A stretch of 64,000 nucleotides of DNA from Hymenobacter aquaticus (lineage in GTDB: Bacteria > Bacteroidota > Bacteroidia > Cytophagales > Hymenobacteraceae), in NCBI RefSeq assembly GCF_004765605.1, contig NZ_SRLC01000001.1, positions 1,240,001 to 1,304,000 of the forward strand. The letters are read 5' to 3'. Positions 8,422 to 16,027 of this stretch are shown in pieces (position 1 is the stretch's first letter; every line of letters starts with the position of its first letter). Under the pieces are notes generated by a model. That model saw only the letters and a list, made by a program, of their open reading frames with translations. It had not been told where the DNA came from and did no database searches. The position numbers were made by a program, and so were the translations under genes.

Positions 8422-9266
8422 ACCAGTGGGCACTCCATTTCATACAACGACAACTCCAGCGGCTCCCAACCGGCCGCCTGCAAAAAGTCGTAGCCCGGCC
8501 CTTCCGTTACCATCGGCATCGTCAGCGGCGGGCCGGGAAAGGCGGCTGCCACGGCCTGCAATAGCCGGCGGCCCCAGCCCTGCCGCCGGTACTCGCGCCG
8601 CACGATAATGGTTTGCACCAACGTCCGCTCGGCCTCGGGCCGCAGCAGCACGAAGGCCTTATCATCGAGCGACAAGGCCCGCGTCGGAGCCGTAGCCGCC
8701 ATCAGCGACTCGGCCGCAAACATCCAGGGCAGGTTTGCTTCCCCTTCCCGGGCCACCAGCCGGGCCACGTCCGCCGGGTCGACTTCGGTGAGCGGGGCCG
8801 CGTCTTCAACTGCCTGCGGCTGGCGGCGGAAGGTGAACAGCTCCCGGGTATTGCGGAACCCCAGCCGCTCGTAGAGGCGGCGCGCCCGCTCGTTGGGCAC
8901 GAATACTTCCAGCAGCACGCTCCGGTCGCCGCGGGCCCGGGCCTCGTCGAGGGCCGTTTGCAGCATCTGCTTGCCGTAGCCGTGGCCCCGGGCCTCAATG
9001 ACGAGGCCCATAGCCGCCACCCGGCTCGTGTAGCCCCGCCGCGCTATCAGCACCAGACCCACCAGTTCCTCGCCCCGAAACCAGAGCTTGCTGGCTACGG
9101 CATCGAGGTGCTCGGAGCGGAAGCGCCGCTCGAAGGTTTCGGGCGTAAAGACCAGCGGCACGAAATACTCCTCAAAGGAGCGGTTCATGGCCTCCGTTAC
9201 CTGGGCGGAGGTGAAGTCGAGGACGGGGCGGGCGGTTAACGGCGCGGCAGTGGAAGCAGAATCCAT
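8418..9266 (-). CDS. Tandem GNAT acetyltransferase
   Basis: The protein is read from the ATG at 9266 (282 residues). It contains two GNAT folds. The first, about residues 20-140, has the acetyl-CoA loop EARGHGYGKQML and the closing NERARRLYERLGF. The second, about 150-282, has RREYRRQGWGRRLLQAV and ends FLQAAGWEPLELSLYEMECP. The second domain lacks the normal RLYxKxGF ending but keeps the pyrophosphate loop. Tandem GNATs often have one active and one substrate-binding or inactive half. The acceptor is unknown. The reading frame stays open upstream of 9266, but the Ala/Thr-rich N-terminus at MDSAST looks right. The stop codon lies inside the family C palindrome. Confidence 0.8.
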   Translation of the reverse strand: MDSASTAAPLTARPVLDFTSAQVTEAMNRSFEEYFVPLVFTPETFERRFRSEHLDAVASKLWFRGEELVGLVLIARRGYTSRVAAMGLVIEARGHGYGKQMLQTALDEARARGDRSVLLEVFVPNERARRLYERLGFRNTRELFTFRRQPQAVEDAAPLTEVDPADVARLVAREGEANLPWMFAAESLMAATAPTRALSLDDKAFVLLRPEAERTLVQTIIVRREYRRQGWGRRLLQAVAAAFPGPPLTMPMVTEGPGYDFLQAAGWEPLELSLYEMECPLV

Positions 9267-9294
9267 AGAAGTAAGTTTGAGGCCGCAAAAAAGC

Positions 9295-9328
9295 AAAAAG
9301 CCCGCACCGGAGCACAGGCTTTCTGTTA
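9295..9328 (-). terminator. Candidate terminator of ald
   Basis: On the minus strand AAAGCC pairs with GGGCTTTTTG across a GC-rich loop, and a T-rich run follows. It sits about 60 bases past the alanine dehydrogenase stop. The stem is short, so this is a moderate call. Confidence 0.4.
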
Positions 9329-9387
9329 GAAACGATGTTGCCGCCGCAATCCGTGTTATCAGCGGGCAATCGGCGGAATCAGTGCTA

Positions 9388-10614
9388 CTAGTTCCGCACG
9401 GCTATCATCAAACCCAGTTCCTTATAGCGCATGTTGAATTTCTTGGCAATCGAGGCATTGGTCAACGAGCCTTTGTAGACGTAGACGCCCGAGCGGAAAT
9501 GCTCGTTGGTAAACAGCACCTCGTTGATGCCCCCGTGCTGGCTGATTTCCTGCAGAATGGGCGTAAAGATGTTGCTCAGGGCGTTGGTGGCGGTGCGCGG
9601 CACGCGGGAGGCAATGTTGGGCACGCAGTAGTGCACCACGTCGTACTTGCGGAACACGGGCTTGCTGTGGCTGGTCATTTCCGAGGTTTCGAAGCAGCCG
9701 CCCTGGTCGATGCTCACGTCGATAATGACCGAGCCGGGCGCCATGCTGGCCACCACGCTTTCGGGCACCATAAACGGAATCCGGCCTTCCTCGGCATTCA
9801 GCGCCCCAATCACCACGTCGGCGCGGCGGATCTGCTGGTTGAGCACGAACGTGTCGAGCGTGCTGGTGTAGAGCATGGTGCCCAGGTTCTGCTTGAGGCG
9901 GCGCAGCTTGTAGAGGTGGTTGTCGAACACCTTCACCTCGGCCCCGAGGCCGGTGGCGGCGCGGGCGGCGTACTCGGCCACGGTGCCGGCCCCCAGAATC
10001 ACGACCTGGGACGGGGGCACGCCGGTAATGCCGCCCAGAATCACGCCCTTGCCCTCGTTGGAGCGAGCCAGATACTCGGCCGCCACCAGCATGACGGTGG
10101 AGCCGGCAATTTCGCTCATGGCCCGCACCACCGGCTTGGCCCCCGAAGGGTCCTTAATCAGCTCGAAGCTGATGGCGTTGACTTTCTTGCGCAGAATGGC
10201 CGTGATGTAGTCCGAAGTCAGGGAGCCGAACTGCAGGGCCGAAATCAGGGTTTGGTTGGCCTTCAGGTACTCGATTTCCTCCTGGGTGGGCGGGGCCACT
10301 TTCAGGATGATGTCGGCCTCGTAGACTTCCCTGGCCGAGTAGGCAATGGTGGCCCCGGCCTCCGAGTAGTCGTGGTCGGAGTACTTGCTGGGCTCCCCGG
10401 CCCCGCTTTCCATCACCACCTCGTGGCCCTCGTTGACGAGGTGCTTCACGGCTTCGGGCGTCAGGCAGATGCGGTTTTCCTGCAGGGAGGTTTCCCGGGG
10501 CAAGCCGATAAACAGCTTGCGCTTGCGCGTTTCCACGGCCAGCATGGATTCCTGGGTGAAGTAAGCGCGGCTCGTGGCCAGCGACTCAAATCCGGGGGGT
10601 ATTGCTTCGGGCAT
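9388..10614 (-). CDS. ald: Alanine dehydrogenase
   Basis: This enzyme interconverts L-alanine with pyruvate and ammonia using NAD. The 408-residue protein has the AlaDH/PNT N-terminal domain (GLPRETSLQENRICLTPEAV near residue 37, then ILKVAPPT) and the Rossmann domain with VVILGAGTVAEYAARAATGL near residue 205. NHLYKLRRLKQ, DVVIGALNAEE and VIIDVSIDQGGCFETS are family hallmarks, and the substrate His region VHYCVPNIASRVPRTAT is intact. The N-terminal 30 residues (PPGFESLATSRAYFTQESML) are longer than in classical enzymes, as in other Bacteroidota. The start is 23 bases after the tsaE stop, suggesting an operon. Confidence 0.92.
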   Translation of the reverse strand: MPEAIPPGFESLATSRAYFTQESMLAVETRKRKLFIGLPRETSLQENRICLTPEAVKHLVNEGHEVVMESGAGEPSKYSDHDYSEAGATIAYSAREVYEADIILKVAPPTQEEIEYLKANQTLISALQFGSLTSDYITAILRKKVNAISFELIKDPSGAKPVVRAMSEIAGSTVMLVAAEYLARSNEGKGVILGGITGVPPSQVVILGAGTVAEYAARAATGLGAEVKVFDNHLYKLRRLKQNLGTMLYTSTLDTFVLNQQIRRADVVIGALNAEEGRIPFMVPESVVASMAPGSVIIDVSIDQGGCFETSEMTSHSKPVFRKYDVVHYCVPNIASRVPRTATNALSNIFTPILQEISQHGGINEVLFTNEHFRSGVYVYKGSLTNASIAKKFNMRYKELGLMIAVRN

Positions 10615-10637
10615 TGGGCAGGTAAAAGTTCAGCGGC

Positions 10638-11072
10638 TCAGTCGGTCAGGGCTTCGAGGCGCAGCAGGCGCGACTCGGGCCCGGTCACGGTGAGCGTGAC
10701 GAGTAGTCTCTTCGGGGGCAACAGCGCCTCCACGCGGCTTGGCCACTCGATCAGGCAAAGATAGCCAGAATCAAAGTACTCTAGCGCGCCAATGTTTTCG
10801 GCCTCCGAGGGGTCTTCAATCCGGTAAAAATCGAAATGGTAAATCGGCCGGTTCTGCCCGTCGCGGTACTCGTTGACCAAGGCGAAGGTGGGGCTGCTCA
10901 CCTCGTCCGCCACGCCCAGGGCCCGGCACAGGGCCTTGGTGAAGGTGGTTTTGCCGGCCCCCATTTCGCCTTCCAGCACCACGATGGAGTGGCCCGCCAG
11001 CAGGGGTGCCACCTGGGCCGCGGCGGCGGGCAAGGCCGCCAGAGTCGGTATGGATAGTTCAGTCACGGACAT
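10638..11072 (-). CDS. tsaE: tRNA threonylcarbamoyladenosine biosynthesis ATPase TsaE
   Basis: TsaE is the ATPase partner of TsaB and TsaD in forming t6A37 on tRNAs that read ANN codons. The 144-residue length is normal. The P-loop GEMGAGKTTF lies at residues 35-44, and SPTFALVNEY and YHFDFYRIEDPSEAENIG are the conserved switch and Walker B regions. The C-terminus CLIEWPSR is also typical. The ald gene follows 23 bases downstream. A possible -7 element TAAACTTG (one mismatch) lies at 11093-11100 on this strand. Confidence 0.92.
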   Translation of the reverse strand: MSVTELSIPTLAALPAAAAQVAPLLAGHSIVVLEGEMGAGKTTFTKALCRALGVADEVSSPTFALVNEYRDGQNRPIYHFDFYRIEDPSEAENIGALEYFDSGYLCLIEWPSRVEALLPPKRLLVTLTVTGPESRLLRLEALTD

Positions 11073-11167
11073 AGCAACAGGGTTTGAGGGCGCAAGTTTA
11101 GCATTCTGCGCGGCTCCGCCCTCCTTTAGGTTTCGTAGCTTGCCGGGCCCCGCTGTTCGTCCCGCCT

Positions 11168-12343
11168 ATGAAACTGCTCCGCGCCTACCTGCCGCTGCTC
11201 GTGCTGCTGCCCGCCCTGGCCTGCTCCCGCCCGCCCCAAACGCCGGCTTCAACATCAACTGCTACGGCCACTTACTACCCCGGTCCGGGCAAGGGCTGGC
11301 AGCGCCAAAAGCCCGCGCAAGCCGGCTTCGACGCCGCCCGCCTGCAGCAGGCCGTAGCCTGGGCCCGGCAGCAGGAAACGACCCAGATGACACCGAGCTT
11401 CTCCACCCAGGCCGATATTTTCGGGACGCCCCTGGGCCCCTTGCCCGCCTCCCGGGCCGCTACCAACGGCCTGATTCTGCGCCACGGCTATATCGTGGCC
11501 GAATGGGGCGACACCGAGCAGGCCGACCCGACCTACAGCGTGGCCAAAAGCGTGCTGTCGACCCTGCTGGGCCTCACCCTGGAAAAGGGCCTGATCCGGG
11601 ACATTCACGACCCGGTGGCCAACTATATCCACGACGGCGGCTACGACTCGGAGCAGAATAAGCCGGTGACCTGGGAGCACCACGTGCGCCAGAGCAGCGA
11701 GTGGGAAGGCTCGCTGTGGGGTAAAAACGCCGACTTTGTGGGCCACGAGGCCTTCGGCAAGGGCGAGCGGAAACCGCGCGCGTTGCAGGCCCCCGGCACC
11801 TACTACGAGTACAACGACGTGCGCATCAACCGCTTCGCCCTGTCGCTGCTGGAGCTCTGGCGCCGGCCCCTGCCCGAGGTATTCCGCACCGAAATCATGC
11901 AGCCCATCGGCGCCTCCAATTCCTGGCAGTGGGTGCCTTACGCCAATTCCACCGTCCAGATTGACGGCCAGCCGATGGCCTCGGTCAGCGGGGGCACGCG
12001 CTGGGGCGGCGGCCTGTGGATCAGCAGTCGCGACGAGGCCCGGTTCGGCTACCTGTTTTTGCGCCAGGGCCGCTGGCAAAACCGGCAAATCGTGCCTGCC
12101 GCCTGGGTGCGGCAGGCCACCACGCCCGGCGGCCCCGGCCCCGACTACGGCTACCTCTGGTGGCTCAACTCCCAGCGCAAGGCCTGGCCCGACGCCCCGG
12201 CCAGCAGCTACGCCGCCCTGGGCGCGGGCTCCAACACGATTTGGATTGACCCCGAGCACGACCTAGTCATCGTGTGGCGCTGGCACAACGGCAGCCCCAA
12301 CGAGCTCATCAAACGGGTGCTGGGTGCCCTCACGGCCAACTAG
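11168..12343 (+). CDS. Lipoprotein serine hydrolase, beta-lactamase class C fold
   Basis: The 391-residue protein begins with a lipoprotein signal (MKLLRAYLPLLVLLPALAC), so it should be anchored at the cell envelope through Cys19. The serine-hydrolase motif SVAK is at residues 124-127 (TYSVAKSVLSTLLG), with a YEYND motif near 213 as the second element. WHNG close to the C-terminus takes the place of the KTG triad. This pattern fits esterase or peptidase members of the penicillin-binding-protein/class C family rather than a true resistance beta-lactamase. The gene runs divergently from tsaE. A weak -7-like TAGGTTTC lies at 11127-11134. Confidence 0.85.
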   Translation: MKLLRAYLPLLVLLPALACSRPPQTPASTSTATATYYPGPGKGWQRQKPAQAGFDAARLQQAVAWARQQETTQMTPSFSTQADIFGTPLGPLPASRAATNGLILRHGYIVAEWGDTEQADPTYSVAKSVLSTLLGLTLEKGLIRDIHDPVANYIHDGGYDSEQNKPVTWEHHVRQSSEWEGSLWGKNADFVGHEAFGKGERKPRALQAPGTYYEYNDVRINRFALSLLELWRRPLPEVFRTEIMQPIGASNSWQWVPYANSTVQIDGQPMASVSGGTRWGGGLWISSRDEARFGYLFLRQGRWQNRQIVPAAWVRQATTPGGPGPDYGYLWWLNSQRKAWPDAPASSYAALGAGSNTIWIDPEHDLVIVWRWHNGSPNELIKRVLGALTAN

Positions 12344-12395
12344 CGTGGCTGGCCCCGACGGCCCCTTTTTCCCCGCTTTTCGGCGGGTAACGAAA

Positions 12396-12433
12396 AATCT
12401 TTGCATCATGAGGCAACCTTCATGATATATCAT
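12396..12433 (+). promoter_or_regulatory. Promoter/operator region of the MarR gene
   Basis: AATCTTTG (12396-12403) is one mismatch from the TAnnTTTG -7 motif. It is followed by an inverted repeat ATCATGA-8-TCATGAT (12405-12426) that overlaps a perfect 12-base palindrome ATGATATATCAT (12422-12433). The position just after the -7 element fits an autoregulatory operator. The sequence differs from the two palindromes at the TonB receptor promoter. Confidence 0.5.
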
Positions 12434-12465
12434 ACATCTATCTACTACCGCTGGATTTCCTCCAC

Positions 12466-12897
12466 ATGCTCTCCAATGTACTCTTCTACTCGCTCGACAA
12501 GGCCATCAAGCAATACCGGCGCTTTGCCCAGGCCAACATCGACCGGGCCGGCATCGCCATTACCATCGACCAGTGGCTGGTGCTGCGCGTGATTCTGGAA
12601 AACGACGACCTCACCCAAACCGAAATCGGCGACCGGGTCTTCAAGGACCAGGCCTCCGTGGCCCGCATCATCCGTTTGCTGACCGAGCGGGGCCTGCTGG
12701 CGGCCGAAGCCCTGGCCTACGACGGGCGCCGCACCCAGCTGCGCGTAACCGAAGAAGGCCAGCGCATCCTGGACGCGGTGCAGCCCATCGTGCTCAGCAA
12801 CCGGGGCATTGCCCTGCAGGGCCTCTCGGCCGCCGATACGGCCGTGCTGCAGGAGCTGCTGGAACGCATTTACCGCAACTGCACCCCGCCTGCCTAG
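12466..12897 (+). CDS. MarR-family transcriptional regulator
   Basis: The protein has 143 residues, the usual MarR length. The winged helix spans about residues 30-95: TIDQWLVLRVILENDDLTQT, then EIGDRVFKDQASVARIIRLL as the recognition region and YDGRRTQLRVTEEGQRIL as the wing. Flanking helices would form the dimer. A palindrome-rich region precedes it, and the next gene on the same strand is a TonB receptor whose promoter contains two matching palindromes, so the regulator probably controls its neighbour, itself, or both. The ligand is unknown. The ATG at 12466 gives the standard N-terminal helix. Confidence 0.88.
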   Translation: MLSNVLFYSLDKAIKQYRRFAQANIDRAGIAITIDQWLVLRVILENDDLTQTEIGDRVFKDQASVARIIRLLTERGLLAAEALAYDGRRTQLRVTEEGQRILDAVQPIVLSNRGIALQGLSAADTAVLQELLERIYRNCTPPA

Positions 12898-12954
12898 CCC
12901 CGGGTCAAAGCAGCAGCGGGAGGCGGGACACTGAAAAAATATTCATCCGACCAG

Positions 12955-13001
12955 TTGAATATACGAAACTCTTCGTATGTTTGATACGAAATACTTCGTA
13001 C
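12955..13001 (+). promoter_or_regulatory. TonB receptor promoter flanked by two operator palindromes
   Basis: A TTG (-33) at 12955-12957 and TATGTTTG (-7, exact TAnnTTTG) at 12976-12983 are separated by 18 bases, which fits the Bacteroidota consensus. ATACGAAACTCTTCGTAT (12961-12978) fills the spacer, and ATACGAAATACTTCGTAC (12984-13001) begins right after the -7 box; the palindrome centres are 23 bases apart. A repressor bound there would block polymerase. The start codon is about 155 bases further on. Confidence 0.72.
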
Positions 13002-13156
13002 TACTGCCCCTACTCCCGTCGGCCACGGGTAGGGGGCGGTGGGCCCGGCCGACCCACTTGGGTAGCGACGAACAGTTTCCGCTTAACGCCGACGGCTCCC
13101 CCTGGCGGGCCGGTGGCTGAATCCTCAGCGCGTTAGCCTCAACCCTGCTTTTTCCT

Positions 13157-15673
13157 ATGAAACCACTCCTGCCCGGACGGCTCCCGCAGCCTTCCCTTCG
13201 GCTGCTGCTGCTCGGCAGTTTGCTGCTGAGCACCGGGGCCCTGGCCCAAACCCGCGCCACCGTTACCGGCCAGCTCACGGCCGCCAGCGGGGCCCCCATC
13301 GACTACGCCACCGTGACCCTGCACCGCGCCACCGACTCGACGGTGGTCAAGTCGGAGTTCAGCGACGAGAAAGGCGCTTTCCGCTTCGAGCAGACGGCGG
13401 CGGGCAGCTACCTGGTGTCGGCCGCGCAGGTGGGCTTCGTGCGCACCTGGAGCCAGGCCTTTACCGTCGGGGCCGAAACCGTGGCCTTGCCCGTGCTGAC
13501 GCTGCCGGCCAGCGGGGCCACCACCCTGAAAGAAGTGACCGTGGTGGGCCAGAAGCCGCTGTTTGAGCGGGAAGCCGACCGTACCATCGTGAACGTGGAA
13601 GGCTCGACGCTGGCCGCCGGCAATACCTCCCTGGACGTGCTCAGCCGCTCGCCGGGCGTGACGGTGGACGGCAACGACAACATCGGGCTGCGGGGGCGGC
13701 AGGGCGTGCTGGTGCTCATCGACGGCAAGCGCCAGCCCATGACCGGCTCGGAACTGGCCGACTACCTGCGGGCCTTGCCGGCCGAACAGCTCAAGAGCAT
13801 TGAGCTCATTACCAACCCGCCGGCCAAGTACGAGGCCCAGGGCAGCGCGGGCATCATTGCCATCAACCTGAAAAAAGACCAGCGCGTGGGCACCAACGGC
13901 AGCCTGAGCAGCAGCTACGGGCGGGGGCGCTTCGGCAAGTTCAGCTCGGGCCTGACGCTGAACCACCGCACCAAAAAAACCAACACCTTCGGCTCGTATA
14001 CCTACACCAACCGGCGCAACTACGGGGCCCTGACCATTCACCGCGACTTTTACGTGCCCGCCGACCAGGGCAAGCGCTACGACGGCAGCACCGACCAGGA
14101 CAACTACAGCGTGGGCCACAACCAGGCCCACAGTTGGAAAGTGGGCATCGACTACAACCTCTCGGACCGCACGGTGCTGGGCGCCACGGTGAACGGGCTG
14201 CAAACCCGCAGCTGGCAGGACGGCACCAACCTGACCACCCTGACCGACGCCGGCGGCAACCCGCTGCGGGGCTACAACTCGACCAACGACCGGAATGCTT
14301 CCTTTCCCAACGTGGCCGGCAACCTCAACTTCAAGCATACCTTCGCCGACTCGGTGGGCACCCGGGAGCTGACGGCCGACGCCGACTACGCCCGCTATAC
14401 CACGCGCCGCCGGCAATTTCTGGACACCTACCGCGACCAGACGCCCGTGGAGCTGTTTATGAAGCGCTACGGCGACCAGGAAGGCCTGCTCACGATTCAG
14501 TCGGTGAAGGCCGACTACACCCACCCGCTCGGCAAGCAGACGCGCCTGGAAGCCGGGGCCAAGGCCAGCTGGGTGCACTCCGACAACGACGTGGAGTTCC
14601 GCATTCCCCCGGAGCGGCCCGACGGCACCGTGGAGTTGAACACACTGGTGCGCGACCCGAACACCTCGAACCGCTTCCGCTACGACGAAAACATCAACGC
14701 GGCCTACGTGAATGTGAACCACACCCTGCCCAGGTGGACGCTGCAGGCGGGCCTGCGGGGCGAGCAAACCAAGGCCGTGGGCCAGCAGGACGTGCTGCAG
14801 GCGGGCGTGGAGCCGGGCTTCCGCCGCAACTACTTCCAGCTGTTTCCCAGCGCGGCCGTCAAGCACACCTTCACCGACCAGCACGAGGCCTCCGTGTCCT
14901 TGAGCCGCCGCATCGACCGGCCCTCCTACAACCAGCTCAACCCCTTCCGCTCCTACATCGACGCCACTACCTACGGGGCGGGCAACAAGGACCTGCGGCC
15001 CCAGACCAGCTACAACGTGGAGCTGACCCACACCTACAAGCAGAAATACAGCCTGGGCGTGAGCTACAGCCGCACCGACAACCCCATCATCGGCACGGTG
15101 CAGCCCGACTCGGTGAACAGTCGCACCGTGGTGTCGACCAGCCAGAACCTGGGCACCCAGTACTACTACGCCCTGACGCTGACGGCCCCCGTGGAGCTGA
15201 CCAAGTGGTGGAGCGTGTACAACAACGGCGTGTTCTACTACAACCGCTACGTGGGCTCAATCGTGGGCACGACGCTGGGCCGCAACAACGCCCGCCCGGC
15301 CTTTACGCTGAGCAGCAACAGCACCTTCACCTTCGGCAAGGGCTGGAGCGCCGACCTGAACGGCGAGTACCAGTCGCGGGAGCTGTCGGGCTTCTTCGAC
15401 ACCCGGCCGCTGGGGCAGGTGGCTTTCGGCCTGCAGAAAAGCCTGTGGGAGCGGAAAGGCAACCTGAAGCTCAACGTGACGGACGCCTTCTACACCGGCG
15501 CCATCCGGGCCACTTCGACCTACGACAACTACGTGGAGCGCTTCTACCAGCGCGGCGACTTCCGGGTGGCCACCCTGGCCTTCACCTACCGCTTCGGCAA
15601 CGACAAGCTGGCGCCTTCGCGCCGCCGCAGCGGCGGGGCCGAAGACGAGAAGCGCCGGGCCGGCGGCTCGTAG
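13157..15673 (+). CDS. TonB-dependent outer-membrane receptor
   Basis: The 838-residue protein imports a ligand across the outer membrane using TonB energy. A signal peptide ends at STGALAQ near residue 31. Residues 33-120 form a carboxypeptidase-regulatory-like beta domain (ATVTGQLTAASGAPIDYATV). The plug follows at about 130-230 (LDVLSRSPGVTVDGNDNIGL, then GRQGVLVLIDGKRQPMTG and IELITNPPAKYEAQGSAG). The rest is an OMP_b-brl_3-type barrel ending in an aromatic strand (RVATLAFTYRFGNDKL) before a charged tail. No SusD-like partner is adjacent, so iron-chelate or peptide uptake is more likely than glycan uptake. The operator pair upstream and the MarR gene suggest induction by a small molecule. 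Confidence 0.9.
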   Translation: MKPLLPGRLPQPSLRLLLLGSLLLSTGALAQTRATVTGQLTAASGAPIDYATVTLHRATDSTVVKSEFSDEKGAFRFEQTAAGSYLVSAAQVGFVRTWSQAFTVGAETVALPVLTLPASGATTLKEVTVVGQKPLFEREADRTIVNVEGSTLAAGNTSLDVLSRSPGVTVDGNDNIGLRGRQGVLVLIDGKRQPMTGSELADYLRALPAEQLKSIELITNPPAKYEAQGSAGIIAINLKKDQRVGTNGSLSSSYGRGRFGKFSSGLTLNHRTKKTNTFGSYTYTNRRNYGALTIHRDFYVPADQGKRYDGSTDQDNYSVGHNQAHSWKVGIDYNLSDRTVLGATVNGLQTRSWQDGTNLTTLTDAGGNPLRGYNSTNDRNASFPNVAGNLNFKHTFADSVGTRELTADADYARYTTRRRQFLDTYRDQTPVELFMKRYGDQEGLLTIQSVKADYTHPLGKQTRLEAGAKASWVHSDNDVEFRIPPERPDGTVELNTLVRDPNTSNRFRYDENINAAYVNVNHTLPRWTLQAGLRGEQTKAVGQQDVLQAGVEPGFRRNYFQLFPSAAVKHTFTDQHEASVSLSRRIDRPSYNQLNPFRSYIDATTYGAGNKDLRPQTSYNVELTHTYKQKYSLGVSYSRTDNPIIGTVQPDSVNSRTVVSTSQNLGTQYYYALTLTAPVELTKWWSVYNNGVFYYNRYVGSIVGTTLGRNNARPAFTLSSNSTFTFGKGWSADLNGEYQSRELSGFFDTRPLGQVAFGLQKSLWERKGNLKLNVTDAFYTGAIRATSTYDNYVERFYQRGDFRVATLAFTYRFGNDKLAPSRRRSGGAEDEKRRAGGS

Positions 15674-15719
15674 CCGCCCACCGCATCCGCCGCATTTCTT
15701 TGCCGAGCTGCCCATTACC

Positions 15720-15755
15720 GGCCGCGCATCCTGCTTAGGGGCGCGGCCTTTTTTT
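15720..15755 (+). terminator. Rho-independent terminator of the TonB receptor gene
   Basis: An 8-base stem GGCCGCGC / GCGCGGCC with a 13-base loop is followed by seven T residues, 47 bases past the stop codon. Confidence 0.85.
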
Positions 15756-15890
15756 GCTCCCCCGGCCCCGACCACATATATATGTTATTCTATATCAATG
15801 CACAATTGCGTATCTTCATACTTGCTCCCTGCCCGATTTGCGGCAGCTCTGCCCGCCAACTGTCCAGTTGCAGCCAGCTCTCCGGCGGCG

Positions 15891-15940
15891 TTGGTTTCCA
15901 TTGGTTTCCATTGGTTTCCGCCGGTTTTCGCTGGCTTCCG
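15891..15940. repeat. Decaying 10-base tandem repeat
   Basis: Five consecutive 10-mers start with two exact TTGGTTTCCA and decay to TTGGTTTCCG, CCGGTTTTCG and CTGGCTTCCG. They lie in the 354-base gap (15674-16027) before the sigma54-type activator gene. The period matches one helical turn, so it could be a bending or protein-binding array; there is no direct evidence for that. Confidence 0.7.
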
Positions 15941-16027
15941 CCCTACCCTATTGCAAAGAATGTCGGCAGCAATGGCTGCCCGTGCCGTCCCGGGCCACGC
16001 TTCTGGCCCGCAACCATCTTCTTTGCC

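Noticed and set aside
11168..12343. Antibiotic-resistance class C beta-lactamase
   Set aside because: SVAK and YEYND are present, but the third motif is WHNG rather than KTG, and the protein is a lipoprotein. It is more likely an esterase or peptidase relative.
15782..16027. N-terminal extension of the AAA+ activator by about 80 residues
   Set aside because: The extension is Cys/Pro/Trp-rich, crosses the decaying 10-base repeat, and has no domain character. The ATG at 16028 begins a normal alpha/beta domain.
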